Shown here: in pieces, positions 7,593-17,563 of the stretch
Numbering within the stretch: the first letter of the stretch is position 1
Layout of the letters: each line of letters begins with the position of its first letter
From: Gammaproteobacteria bacterium
GTDB taxonomy: Bacteria > Pseudomonadota > Gammaproteobacteria > JADZEE01
Length of the DNA stretch: 64,000 nt
Assembly: GCA_020850735.1 (NCBI GenBank)
Contig: JADZEE010000001.1
Span: forward strand, 186,001-250,000
Reading direction: 5' to 3'
Position numbers and translations under genes: made by a program
Notes under the pieces: model-generated
What the model was told of the DNA's origin: nothing
The model's database searches: none
The model's input: only the letters and a program-made list of their open reading frames with translations

Positions 7593-10139
7593 TTACGCGT
7601 CGGTGTCGAGCACCGCCGCGAGTTCCTCGAGCAGCGCCTGGTCGTGCGCCGAGGTGGACTTGCGGGCGACGTCGGCGCTGCGCTTGATACGGTCCGAGAT
7701 CTCGATCTGCTCCTTGATCTTGTCGCGTCCCAGGGTCGAGCTCTGCAGTCGTTCCTGTTCCGCGATCCATTCCTCGAGCTCGTTGCGGAACACGTCGTCG
7801 AGCTTGCCCTGACTCTCGTAGGTCCGTTCCAGGCGTTCTTCGTTGGCGCGCTGGCGCGCCTCCACGTCGACCCGCGCGCGCTCGGCCTGCTCGAGTTGAC
7901 GCGCTGCTGCCGCGGCACGCGCTTCCACCGCTTCGATTTCAGCCCGCAGCGCGCTTTCGCGGCCGCTGGTTTGCGCGGCGGCAGCGACGGATCGCTCCCG
8001 CTCGGTGGCCAGCACGGCGCGCTGCGTTTCGAGCTCGCGCTGTGCCTTTTCCGCGGCCTCGCGTGCTTTCTGCGTTTCAATTCGCGCCGCCGCAATGCGC
8101 TCCGCTTCCTTTTTCAGGCGCAGTCGTTCGCGCTCAATCTTGGCGTATTCGGCGGCGCGCACCTTGTCGTGCTGCTGCTTGAACTCGCTGATGATGTTTT
8201 CAGCTTCGGCCTGCGCGGCCTCGCGCGCGGCCTGCGCGGCCGCCCGTTCGCGCCGGGTCTGCTCGAGCTCGTGTGCCGTGCGGGCGAACTCGGCTTCGAG
8301 CTTGCGCCGCTCGGCGGCGAGGGTGCGGCGCGCGGACTCCTGCAGCTCTTTCTCGCGCTCGTTCTGCTCCGCGAGCAAGCGCTCCGCCTCTGATTCGAGC
8401 GCCTGTTCCTTGCGCAGCGCCTCCTCGAGGCGGCGATGGGTGTCCGCGGATTGCGCCTCGAGGCGCTCGCGCTCGCTTGCGAGGTTGACTTCAGCCTCGG
8501 CCTTGAGACGCTGAATGTTCTCGATCTCCTCGGTATTACGTCGATACACGTCCTGCAACCTAGCCTCTTCGGCCTGCATGCGTGCCGCGGCTTCGGCATG
8601 CAGGCGCTTGATGCGTTCCTCTTCCGCGCTGCGCCGGCGTTCCGCCTCGGATTCGGCGCGCTGCTTCGCCACCTCGATCTCGCCCTGCAGCCGCTGCGCC
8701 GCCCGCAGCATCTCCTCGGCCTTGCGCGCCTGGGCCTCGACCCGTTCGCGTTCGCTGCGCAGCTTCTCGGCCACGAATCTCTCCGCCTCGCGTTTGGCTT
8801 TCTCGGCCTCCTGCTTGAGCCGCTGGGCCTCGGCAAGCTGCAGGGACGCGCGGGCGAGCTCGGCCTTGAGCGCCGAGGCTCGCACTTCTGCGTCGAGATC
8901 CTCGTCCGCGTCCCGGGATCTGCGGTCGGCGGCGCTGACCGGCTCCGATTCGGGTGCGACCGGCGCGGGCGCCGTGGGGGCGGCCGCAGTGGCGGCGGGC
9001 GGCGGCGACGTGGTCTTCGGCGTCACGGGCGGCTCGGGCGCGGCTGCGGCCGCAGGCGGGGCGGGTCGCGCCTGCGCCGGTTTGACGTCGATTCCGGCGA
9101 CGCAGCCGGCATCGACGTAATGGGCGTCGAAGCCGCGTTCGGTCAGCAGGAAAGCGGCCACCGAGCTGCGCCCACCGCTGTCGCAGTACGCCACATAGGC
9201 GCGCTGCGGATCGAGCTCTTCGGACTTCAGACGCAGCAGATTCAGGGGCACGTTGACGCTGTCCGGCAGACCGTTCTCCCGATGTTCCTCGGGCTGACGC
9301 ACGTCGAGCCACACCGCACCTGCGGCGACGAGCTGGCAGGCCTGCTCGTAACTCACCGAATGCAGCACGGGCTTTTTTATCAGCTCGATGAAATCCTGTT
9401 TGGTCAGGCGCACGAGCTCACCGTCCGTGAGCATGCGCACGCTGGCGTTGCGGCGCGAATCCGCCACCAGCGCCTCCTCGCCGAAGCTGTCGCCGGGGCG
9501 CAGCTCGGCCAGGCGGATCTCGTTGCTGCCACTGCTGGTCCTGCGCGTGACCTCGCAGCGTCCGCGCTGAACGATATAGTAGTAGTCACCCGGATCGCCC
9601 TGGCGTACCACCACGTCGCCCTGCTTCATTTCGACCGATTCCATCGTGTCCAGCAGGCGCTGGATGTTGGAGGGCGGCACACGCGAAAACAGCTCGGACT
9701 GGAGCAGTGCGGTAAGCCAGTCGCCGCCGTCGTCGACCTCGATCTCGGTGACCTCGATGGCCGCCGCCGGCGCGGATGTCTTGTCCTCGATGGTGAGTAG
9801 TCTTTCGAGCAATCCGCGATCGACGCGCAGCACGGTCACCGGTGTGCGTGCCCTGGCCGAAAGCTGCCGGGGCTGCAGCTGCGCGAGAGCGTTGAAGGCT
9901 GGTCCGGTGCCGCCTTCTACTTCCTTGATCAATTGATCGTCGGCGTACAGATCGAGGTGGCCCTCGAGGAGATAAAAGGAGTAAGCGTCGCGGTCACCCT
10001 GCCGGAACACGTACTCCTTTTTCTTGAATTGAAGGACGTCAGCGCCCTTGAGCAGCTGGTCCTGGTGTTTGGGCGGCAGGCTGTTGATGGGAACCAGCAG
10101 CCGCATCAGGTCGTGAAAACGCTCGTGGAGCTCGGACAT
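7593..10139 (-). CDS. cNMP-binding x2 / rhodanese / long coiled-coil protein (paralogue A)
   Basis: The protein has 848 residues, with no signal peptide and no membrane span. Domain order: a first cNMP-binding-like beta-barrel (about 15-115, with FRQGDRDAYSFYLLEG but a degenerate phosphate cassette); a second, better conserved one (about 140-260, with QGDPGDYYYIVQRGRCEV and the cassette FGEEAL at 219-224 followed by RRNAS); a rhodanese domain (about 265-345) whose active loop CDSGGRS keeps Cys319; an Ala/Pro-rich linker (about 352-402); then some 400 residues of Glu/Arg/Ala-rich heptads to the end. The combination suggests a cyclic-nucleotide-gated or redox-gated filament or scaffold, but no function is known to me. 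It is a full-length paralogue of the protein at 10844-13375. Confidence 0.85.
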   Translation of the reverse strand: MSELHERFHDLMRLLVPINSLPPKHQDQLLKGADVLQFKKKEYVFRQGDRDAYSFYLLEGHLDLYADDQLIKEVEGGTGPAFNALAQLQPRQLSARARTPVTVLRVDRGLLERLLTIEDKTSAPAAAIEVTEIEVDDGGDWLTALLQSELFSRVPPSNIQRLLDTMESVEMKQGDVVVRQGDPGDYYYIVQRGRCEVTRRTSSGSNEIRLAELRPGDSFGEEALVADSRRNASVRMLTDGELVRLTKQDFIELIKKPVLHSVSYEQACQLVAAGAVWLDVRQPEEHRENGLPDSVNVPLNLLRLKSEELDPQRAYVAYCDSGGRSSVAAFLLTERGFDAHYVDAGCVAGIDVKPAQARPAPPAAAAAPEPPVTPKTTSPPPAATAAAPTAPAPVAPESEPVSAADRRSRDADEDLDAEVRASALKAELARASLQLAEAQRLKQEAEKAKREAERFVAEKLRSERERVEAQARKAEEMLRAAQRLQGEIEVAKQRAESEAERRRSAEEERIKRLHAEAAARMQAEEARLQDVYRRNTEEIENIQRLKAEAEVNLASERERLEAQSADTHRRLEEALRKEQALESEAERLLAEQNEREKELQESARRTLAAERRKLEAEFARTAHELEQTRRERAAAQAAREAAQAEAENIISEFKQQHDKVRAAEYAKIERERLRLKKEAERIAAARIETQKAREAAEKAQRELETQRAVLATERERSVAAAAQTSGRESALRAEIEAVEARAAAAARQLEQAERARVDVEARQRANEERLERTYESQGKLDDVFRNELEEWIAEQERLQSSTLGRDKIKEQIEISDRIKRSADVARKSTSAHDQALLEELAAVLDTDA

Positions 10140-10265
10140 CAGCGGGTCCGCTTCAGGATTCCCGTGCGGGTTCTGGTCGGGGTGGAGTCAGTGTGCGCGA
10201 CTAGATTAACACCAATACCCGACGGGTCTCGACAGGCGTCGCCGCACGCTCCGACTGGTGTCGTC

Positions 10266-10472
10266 TCAGGCATCTAGGTCCGGAATCAGCATGCTCTTGT
10301 AGCGTTCGATCTGGTCCTTGAGAAACAGCTTGCGCTTTTTCAGCCTGCGCAGCTGGAGCTGATCGACGTGCACCGCCTCGCTCAGGCGTTCGACGACGTC
10401 GTCGAGCGCCCGGTGCTCGAGCTGGAGTTCCTGCAGCCGGGCCTTGATTCTCGTGTTGCGCTCGTCGTCCAT
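10266..10472 (-). CDS. YdcH-like (DUF465) small coiled-coil protein
   Basis: This 68-residue protein begins MDDERNTRIKARLQELQ. It is a single amphipathic helical hairpin, ending LRRLKKRKLFLKDQIERYKS. The central LKK.KL.LKDQI segment is the hallmark of the YdcH/DUF465 family of short proteins with unknown function, common in proteobacteria. The upstream extension of the frame to 10655 is Arg/Pro-rich and looks non-coding. It lies between two divergent paralogous cNMP/rhodanese/coiled-coil genes and is read in the same direction as the left one, 126 bases from it; as a coiled-coil peptide it could interact with them, though this is only positional inference. Confidence 0.8.
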   Translation of the reverse strand: MDDERNTRIKARLQELQLEHRALDDVVERLSEAVHVDQLQLRRLKKRKLFLKDQIERYKSMLIPDLDA

Positions 10473-10843
10473 GCAGGTCGTCCTGGCGGCTGCGCCGCGA
10501 CCGGGACCCGGTACGTTCGGGGCGCGGTGCGCTGCCGGGAGCCGCCGGCCGCAGCGGCGCCATAGTCTGCCGCGCGGGCGCCCCGCGCGCCATGGCCGTG
10601 CAGGCATGCCGGGCGATTTGCCGCCGGGCACACCAAATGTCAGGAGAAAATCCAATTCGAGTCAATAGCTTATGATTTTTGAAGAACTTGCGTGATCACA
10701 GTCACAATCGCTCGTCAGGATCGTGGCGCGGTAAAATTACATTGCTTTACTGTTCGCGTCCCCGTCCCGTTGCCGCCCGCTGCGGTGACGGCCCCCGGCC
10801 CGGGGGCCGGCAGTGGCGAACGATCGGCCCGCGAGAGGACTGC
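10473..10843. other. 371-base divergent intergenic region
   Basis: This gap separates the leftward ydcH-like gene from the rightward paralogue B. The middle, about 10630-10760, is markedly more AT-rich than its surroundings and is the likely promoter zone; the outer parts are GC-rich leaders. On the minus strand TTGACT (10665-10660) could be a -35 for the ydcH-like gene. The plus strand holds the CRP-like site listed separately, and a GAGAGGA ribosome-binding site at about 10832-10838 before the ATG of paralogue B. I see no further gene. Confidence 0.5.
10691..10706. promoter_or_regulatory. CRP/Vfr-like binding site candidate
   Basis: CGTGA-TCACAG-TCACA matches the CRP half-site pair TGTGA-N6-TCACA at 9 of 10 conserved positions with the exact 6-base spacing. 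It lies in the AT-rich core of the divergent gap, 138 bases before paralogue B, whose product itself carries cNMP-binding-like domains. Binding is inferred from the match only. Confidence 0.45.
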
Positions 10844-13375
10844 ATGTCAGGTATGGTGGTTCGAGACATCGATCAGTTCGAAACAGCGTTGCGCCAGCTC
10901 GTGCCGCTGAATACGCTGTCGCCGGCGCAGTTCGACCGGATCATGCAGCAGTCAGCATTGCTGGAATTCCGCAGCGGGCAGCACATTTTTCGCCAGGGCG
11001 ACCGCGACGATCACTCCTTCTATCTGCTCGAAGGCGAGATCGAGCTGCTCGCCGACGGTGAGCGGGTGCAGCACATACGTGGTGGTACGGAGCGGGCGGC
11101 CCGCGCGCTCGCGCAGCTCCAGCCCCGGCAGATGTCGGCCAAGGCGCGCGGCAAGTGCACGGTGCTGCGCGTGGATTCGCGCCTGCTAGACGGTCTCGCC
11201 CGCGCTCCGGAGGCGCTTGACGACGCCCTCGCGGTCGAGGTTCACGAGCTCGACGGCGGCGACGACATCGACTGGATGACGCGCATGCTCCAGTCTGCGC
11301 TGTTCGCGCAGGTGCCGGCGGCGAATATTCAGCGCATTTTCAGTTGCATGGAAGCGGTCGAGGTCAAGGCCGGCGACGCCGTCATCCAGCAGGGCGCGAC
11401 CGGCGACTACTATTACATCATCCGCCAGGGGCGCTGCGCGGTGACACGCAAGACATCGGCTGGCGGGCCGCCGATCGTCCTCGCCGAGCTGCATCCCGGT
11501 GACGGTTTCGGCGAGGAGGCGCTCATCGCCGACGCGCGGCGCAACGCCACGGTCACCATGCTCAGCGACGGCGAGCTGATGCGGCTGCACAAGGAGCACT
11601 TCGTGGAGCTCATCCGCGACCCGCTGCTCACCAGTGTCCGTTTCGCGGACGCACGGGCCGCGGTCGCCGCCGGTGCCATCTGGCTGGACGTGCGCTTCAA
11701 CGACGAGCATGCGCGCGCGGCGCTGCCGGGCAGCTTGAATCTGCCACTCAACGTATTGCGCCTGCAATGCGAGCGCCTGCCACGCGACCGTCGCTACGTC
11801 GTCTACTGTGACAATGGCCAGCGCAGCTCGGTGGGCGCCTTCCTGCTGGTCGAGCGCGGTCTGGACGCCGTTTACGTCGACGGTGGTGTCGGCCGGGAGC
11901 TGGACGGTGTCGCCACGGACCTCGAAATCATCACCGAAGTGCAGGCGGGCAAGGTCATTGCTTTTCCGCCGCCGTCGCTCGCGAGCGGACCGGTACCCGT
12001 ATCGCAGCGCTCGGAGATCGAACGCGAGTCATTCACGCCGCCGCCGGTGCGCGTCGACGAGGGGCAGGCGACGCTCGAAGCCGACGTGCGTGCGGAGGCG
12101 CTGCGAGCGGAGCTCGCGCGCGCCAACATGCAGCTCGAGGAAGCGAGGCACCTGGAAGCGCAAGCGCAGGCCGAGCGCCGGCGCGCCGAACGCGAACAGG
12201 CGGCGAAGTTACGCGCGGAGCGGCGCAAGCTCGCCGGGCAGGCGCGCAAGGCGCAGGCGATGCTCCGGGAAGCCCAGCGCATGAAGGTCGATATCGAATC
12301 CGCCAAGCGCGCGGCGGACGAGCAAGTGCAGCAACGCCGCCAGGCCGAGGAGGAGCGCATTCAGCGCCTGCACGACGAGTCCGAGCGGCGCCTGCAGGAG
12401 GAGAAAGCACGCCTGGAGCAGGTCTACCGGTGGAAGTCCGAGGAGCTGGCCCGCTTCCAGAAGATGAAGGATGAGGCGGAGGTGAAACTCGCGGATGAGC
12501 GCGAGCGGATCGCCTCGCAGGCGGAGGAAACACGACGGCGCCTTGCCGAGGCTCGCCGGATCGAACGCGAGGTCGAGCAGACACGGCTCGCCGCCGAGGC
12601 GGAAGCCGAGCAGCGCCAGCAGCGCCAGCTCGAGCTCGAGCAGCGGCTGAACAGCGAGATCCGCACGCGCATCGACAGCGAGCGGCGCAAACTCGAAGCG
12701 GAATTCGCGCGCAATGCCGAGCAGCTCGAACTCGCCAGGCGGGAAAAGATTGCGGCCGAGGCGGCCCGGCGCGCCGCGGCCGAGGAGGCCGAGCGCATCA
12801 TTGCCGAGTACCGGGAGTCGCACGCACGGGTGCGCGCCGCCGAAGAGGCGAAGATCGCCGCCGAACGCGAACGCATTGAGCGGGAGGCCGCCGAGATCGG
12901 CGCGCAGCTCGAGGCGGCGCGACTGGCGAAGGCCGAGGCGGAAGCGGCACGGCTCGAGGCGATGCGCGTGCTCGAGGAACAGGCCCGAGCGGCCCCGGCG
13001 GTCGCCGAGCGCGACACGGTTGCGGCGGACGAGCTGCGCGCGAGCATCCAGGCGATAGAAGCGGAAGTCTCGCACGCAGACGCCGAGTTGCGCGCCGCGC
13101 ACGCCGCGCAAGCGGCCAACGAAATGGCGATGGAGGAGCATCTGGCCGCGGCCGAGGAGATGCTCCGGCACGTGGAAGTCGAAATCGCCGACTGGCAGCG
13201 GGAGCAGCACGAGTTCGAGAGCTCCGCGGCGCAACAGGAAATTCTCGCCGGCCAGCGCGCCTACATGGAGCGCATCAAGCTGCGTGCGCAGGATGCCAGG
13301 CGCCGCGCCAAGGAACACGACCAGAGTCTGCTCGACGAGATTGCCGCACGGCTGCGACATCCGGACGAGGATTGA
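10844..13375 (+). CDS. cNMP-binding x2 / rhodanese / long coiled-coil protein (paralogue B)
   Basis: The protein has 843 residues, started at the ATG at 10844, which has GAGAGGA 6 bases upstream; the frame extends further up but without coding character. Domain order is the same as in paralogue A: a first degenerate cNMP-like barrel (about 20-118, FRQGDRDDHSFYLLEG), a second barrel (about 143-262) with QGATGDYYYIIRQGRC and cassette FGEEAL (222-227) plus ARRNAT, a rhodanese domain (about 265-350) with active loop CDNGQRS and Cys322, a linker with FPPPS near 374 instead of the Ala/Pro linker of A, and a coiled coil from about 410 to the end. Both keep the putative catalytic Cys and the second ligand cassette, so both may be functional. 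The gene stands alone on its strand, next to a CRP-like site. Confidence 0.85.
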   Translation: MSGMVVRDIDQFETALRQLVPLNTLSPAQFDRIMQQSALLEFRSGQHIFRQGDRDDHSFYLLEGEIELLADGERVQHIRGGTERAARALAQLQPRQMSAKARGKCTVLRVDSRLLDGLARAPEALDDALAVEVHELDGGDDIDWMTRMLQSALFAQVPAANIQRIFSCMEAVEVKAGDAVIQQGATGDYYYIIRQGRCAVTRKTSAGGPPIVLAELHPGDGFGEEALIADARRNATVTMLSDGELMRLHKEHFVELIRDPLLTSVRFADARAAVAAGAIWLDVRFNDEHARAALPGSLNLPLNVLRLQCERLPRDRRYVVYCDNGQRSSVGAFLLVERGLDAVYVDGGVGRELDGVATDLEIITEVQAGKVIAFPPPSLASGPVPVSQRSEIERESFTPPPVRVDEGQATLEADVRAEALRAELARANMQLEEARHLEAQAQAERRRAEREQAAKLRAERRKLAGQARKAQAMLREAQRMKVDIESAKRAADEQVQQRRQAEEERIQRLHDESERRLQEEKARLEQVYRWKSEELARFQKMKDEAEVKLADERERIASQAEETRRRLAEARRIEREVEQTRLAAEAEAEQRQQRQLELEQRLNSEIRTRIDSERRKLEAEFARNAEQLELARREKIAAEAARRAAAEEAERIIAEYRESHARVRAAEEAKIAAERERIEREAAEIGAQLEAARLAKAEAEAARLEAMRVLEEQARAAPAVAERDTVAADELRASIQAIEAEVSHADAELRAAHAAQAANEMAMEEHLAAAEEMLRHVEVEIADWQREQHEFESSAAQQEILAGQRAYMERIKLRAQDARRRAKEHDQSLLDEIAARLRHPDED

Positions 13376-13439
13376 TCGCCGGCACGGGTGCGCGGTACGG
13401 CGAGCGCTGTTTGGGCGCGAGTGCGTTCGGTGCCGTTGG

Positions 13440-13787
13440 TCAGTGGATCCGCGTCACGGCGTCGGTGCCCGTACCGACGATGACCGCGCCTTGAGGAAGC
13501 TCCAGGCGCAGAAATTCGACGTCGCGGCCGAGCATGGTCGCGCTGCCCCTGCAGCGGTCGTCGCCGCGGGTGCTGAACTCGAAGCGGTAGTGGCGCAGCA
13601 GGCGCAGGCCGGCCGGGCCCCACCCGAGGCGCATCCGGGCAACGCTCACTGAGTCGTCGAGGAACTGCACGCCGGCCTCGTCGCAGGCCGCGCGGGCACG
13701 GGCGAGCAGGCGCTCGCGGGCGGCCAGGCTGTCGCTGACGAACCAGACCAGCGCGCCGACACCGAGCAGACCGAGCAACGCGTCCAA
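13440..13787 (-). CDS. DUF3301 family protein
   Basis: About 115 residues. One N-terminal hydrophobic helix (LLGLLGVGALVWFV) is followed by SLAARERLLARARAACDEAGVQFLDDSV and by RMRLGWGPAGLRLLRHYRFEFSTRGDDRCRG, the conserved pattern of DUF3301: a membrane-anchored cytoplasmic domain in gammaproteobacteria, function unknown. No ATG is available between the upstream stop and the domain. The TTG at 13787 is the best start, giving a 9-base gap after the srkA stop. The frame itself runs on into srkA but those residues are a shadow. Confidence 0.65.
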   Translation of the reverse strand: MDALLGLLGVGALVWFVSDSLAARERLLARARAACDEAGVQFLDDSVSVARMRLGWGPAGLRLLRHYRFEFSTRGDDRCRGSATMLGRDVEFLRLELPQGAVIVGTGTDAVTRIH

Positions 13788-13795
13788 AGGTGGCG

Positions 13796-14809
13796 TCAGA
13801 GCCAGGTGATGGGCGGCTCGTCGAGCACGGCCGCCTGCTCGTGCAGCGCGAGGATGTGCTCGCCGAAGTAGCGCTCGGTGCCGAACCACGGAAACGCCCG
13901 CGCGAACGCCGGATCCGCCCAGCGTCGAGCGAGCCAGGCCGCGTAGTGGAGCATGCGCAGCGCGCGCAACGGTTCGATGAGGACGATCTCGCGCGGGTCG
14001 AAATCGGCGAACTCGAGGTAACCGCGCAGCAGCGCGGCCAGTCCCGCTTCCATCTCGGCGCGCTCCCCCGCCAGGAACATCCACAGGTCCTGTATCGACG
14101 GCCCCGTGGCCGAATCGTCGAAATCGAGCAACCACACGGCATCGTCCCGGCGCAGCAGGTTGCCGGGGTGGCAGTCGCCGTGCAGGCGCAGGCTGCGGGT
14201 GGTGCCGACGGCAGCGAAGCGTGCGCGGACCCGTTCGAGTACCCCGCCGGCGGCGGCGCGGTAGCTCGCGCGCAGGGAGTCCGGAAACAAGGGATCGTCA
14301 GCGAGCAGCGCCACGGACGCCTCGCCGAGGCGCGCGACGTCGATAGCGGGCCGGTGGCGGTACGGCCGCACGCCACCGACCGCGTGCACGCGGCCGACCA
14401 GCCGGCCCAGATCCTCGAGCTGGCCGAGGTCGTCGAGCGCGGGTGCGCGGCCGCCGACGCACGGATACAGCGCGTAGCGATACTTGCCGTGCCTGAGCAG
14501 CGTATGACCCTGCGCGTCCGCCAACGGTGCGACCACCGGCACTTCCGCCTGTTCGAGTTCGAGGGTGTAGTCGTGCTCCTCGACGATGGTCGTGTCCGGC
14601 CAGCGCCCCGGACGGTAGAATTTCGCCACCACCGGGTCGGCGCCCTCGATGCCGACGCGATAGACGCGGTTCTCGTAGCTGTTCAATGCCAGCAGGTGAC
14701 CGCTCACGGTCCGCCCGGTGCGCTCCACCGCGTCGAGCACGGCGTCCGGATCGAGCGCGTAAAAGTCGGCCGTCTCCAGCGCGTCCGCGGCAGACGACGT
14801 GTCGGTCAC
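13796..14809 (-). CDS. srkA: Stress response kinase A (YihE/RdoA-type protein kinase)
   Basis: The protein has 337 residues, the usual size. An aminoglycoside-phosphotransferase-type kinase fold is visible: an N-lobe with NSYENRVYRVG and VVAKFYRPGRW (the ATP-site Lys in VAKFY), the catalytic loop LHGDCHPGNLL, and the metal-binding DFDDSATGP. FYRPGRW and the terminal FPWFGTERYF are diagnostic of SrkA, which phosphorylates Ser/Thr in proteins and protects cells in Cpx-related and oxidative stress. The DUF3301 gene follows closely, as seen with srkA neighbours in other gammaproteobacteria only in part, so the pairing is weak evidence of shared function. Confidence 0.9.
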   Translation of the reverse strand: MTDTSSAADALETADFYALDPDAVLDAVERTGRTVSGHLLALNSYENRVYRVGIEGADPVVAKFYRPGRWPDTTIVEEHDYTLELEQAEVPVVAPLADAQGHTLLRHGKYRYALYPCVGGRAPALDDLGQLEDLGRLVGRVHAVGGVRPYRHRPAIDVARLGEASVALLADDPLFPDSLRASYRAAAGGVLERVRARFAAVGTTRSLRLHGDCHPGNLLRRDDAVWLLDFDDSATGPSIQDLWMFLAGERAEMEAGLAALLRGYLEFADFDPREIVLIEPLRALRMLHYAAWLARRWADPAFARAFPWFGTERYFGEHILALHEQAAVLDEPPITWL

Positions 14810-14861
14810 CGGCAGTGTCGCGCAGCGTGCCGATCGGCCGGCACCGTCGAATCCGGGCGAG

Positions 14862-15044
14862 TCACTGCGCCCGTTCGGCCGTCAGGCGCAGCGATGCGCC
14901 TTCGCTCGCGGTGTATTCGATCAGAATCGGGTTGCAGCATACCTCGCAGTCCTCGATATAGGTCTGGGTGTCGACGGACAGATCCAGGACCATGGTGACG
15001 GATTCCCCGCACCAAGGGCAGTCGAATCGGTGTTCGTGCAGCAT
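14862..15044 (-). CDS. CPXCG-motif cysteine-rich small protein
   Basis: This 60-residue protein starts MLHEHRFDCPWCGES, with a second pair CEVCCNPI about 25 residues later. The two CxxC units form a zinc ribbon of the CPXCG family of small bacterial proteins with unknown function. Upstream frame residues to 15224 look like non-coding antisense of the HAD gene. It is divergent from the HAD phosphatase with 55 bases between starts, and lies 52 bases before srkA on the same strand. Confidence 0.75.
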   Translation of the reverse strand: MLHEHRFDCPWCGESVTMVLDLSVDTQTYIEDCEVCCNPILIEYTASEGASLRLTAERAQ

Positions 15045-15099
15045 ATGGACGGGCAGGGGGTGAACGCGCGTGTGCCGAACCACGTAGCATAGCCTGACC

Positions 15100-15804
15100 A
15101 TGTCGCGAAAACGTTTCCAGGTGGTGACGCTCGATCTCGACGGGACTCTGTGGGACTCCCGCCCCGCGCTCGCCCGCGCCGAGCGGGCCGTATACGCCCT
15201 GCTCGAGGCGCGTTGCCCCGCCATTACCGAGCGTTACACCGTGGCCGCGCTGGTGGACCACCGGCGTGAGCTGATGGCGCGGCGCCCCGATCTGGGGCAC
15301 GATTTCACGCGCCTGCGCCACGCCGCGCTGGTCGAGCTCGCAACCGCGGCCGGTGCGCCGGAGCGGCTTGCCGACGAGGCCATGGAAGTTTTCCTGACCG
15401 AGCGCAGCCGGGTACGGATGTACGCTGACACGCTGCCGGCGCTGGAGACTCTGCGCCGCCGCTATCGGCTTGTGTCCCTGACCAACGGTAACGCCGACGT
15501 CGGTCGCACGGCTGTCGCGCACCTGCTCGAGCGGGCGGTATCGCCCGCCGAAACGGGCAAGGCCAAGCCCGATCCGGCGGTATTCGATTTCGTTGCGGCC
15601 GCCTGCGCCGTCGCAACGAGCGCGATCGTCCACGTCGGTGACGAACCCCATACCGACATCGCGTGTGCGCAACGCGCGGGCGTGGCCAGCGTCTGGATCA
15701 ACCGGGAGCGCTCGCCCTGGCCGCAGATGGATCCGCCGCAGGCCGAGATCGCCTCGCTCGCGGCGCTCGCCGAGGTGCTGGAGCAACTCGAGGACGGGCC
15801 CTGA
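15100..15804 (+). CDS. HAD-family hydrolase, YigB-like
   Basis: The product has 234 residues. HAD motif I is DLDGTLWD near residue 11, motif II is SLTNGNAD, motif III is the Lys in GKAKPDP, and motif IV is HVGDEPHTDI. The length, the DxRP segment after motif I and the TNGNA motif match YigB-type phosphatases, which dephosphorylate FMN and related sugar phosphates. It is cytoplasmic. The stop is followed by an AT-rich gap leading to the peroxiredoxin gene. Substrate assignment to FMN is by family similarity only. Confidence 0.82.
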   Translation: MSRKRFQVVTLDLDGTLWDSRPALARAERAVYALLEARCPAITERYTVAALVDHRRELMARRPDLGHDFTRLRHAALVELATAAGAPERLADEAMEVFLTERSRVRMYADTLPALETLRRRYRLVSLTNGNADVGRTAVAHLLERAVSPAETGKAKPDPAVFDFVAAACAVATSAIVHVGDEPHTDIACAQRAGVASVWINRERSPWPQMDPPQAEIASLAALAEVLEQLEDGP

Positions 15805-15832
15805 ACGGTACCGGCCAAGAATCGTTTTAATA

Positions 15833-15854
15833 GAATGTATTAATATATACATTC
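15833..15854. promoter_or_regulatory. AT-rich inverted repeat in front of the peroxiredoxin gene
   Basis: Arms GAATGTAT (15833-15840) and ATACATTC (15847-15854) are perfect reverse complements around TAATAT, which could itself serve as a -10 hexamer. The AT-rich island (about 15823-15870) stands out in this GC-rich sequence. A second -10-like TATCCT lies at 15881-15886. A dimeric repressor or redox regulator site is likely, but it does not fit the OxyR, Fur or IscR consensus I know. Confidence 0.55.
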
Positions 15855-15935
15855 AATTTTTATTATTAGTCCCGGATCCCTATCCTGTGCCCATCGAAGC
15901 ATCACCCCGAACTCTACACAGGAGGATCTGCCACC

Positions 15936-17553
<1,618 letters not shown>

Positions 17554-17563
17554 AGGAGAAGAC

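Noticed and set aside
8436-9800. A 454-residue plus-strand frame opposite paralogue A.
   Set aside because: The opposite strand encodes clear cNMP-like and rhodanese domains; this frame is Gly/Arg-rich without motif.
12209-13360. Long minus-strand frames opposite the coiled coil of paralogue B.
   Set aside because: The translations are low-complexity mirror images of Glu/Arg/Ala codons and carry no recognisable domain.
10410-13375. Repetitive-looking DNA in the coiled-coil regions, as a possible tandem repeat or CRISPR.
   Set aside because: The repetition is only of codons for heptads; no constant-length DNA unit or spacer structure is present.
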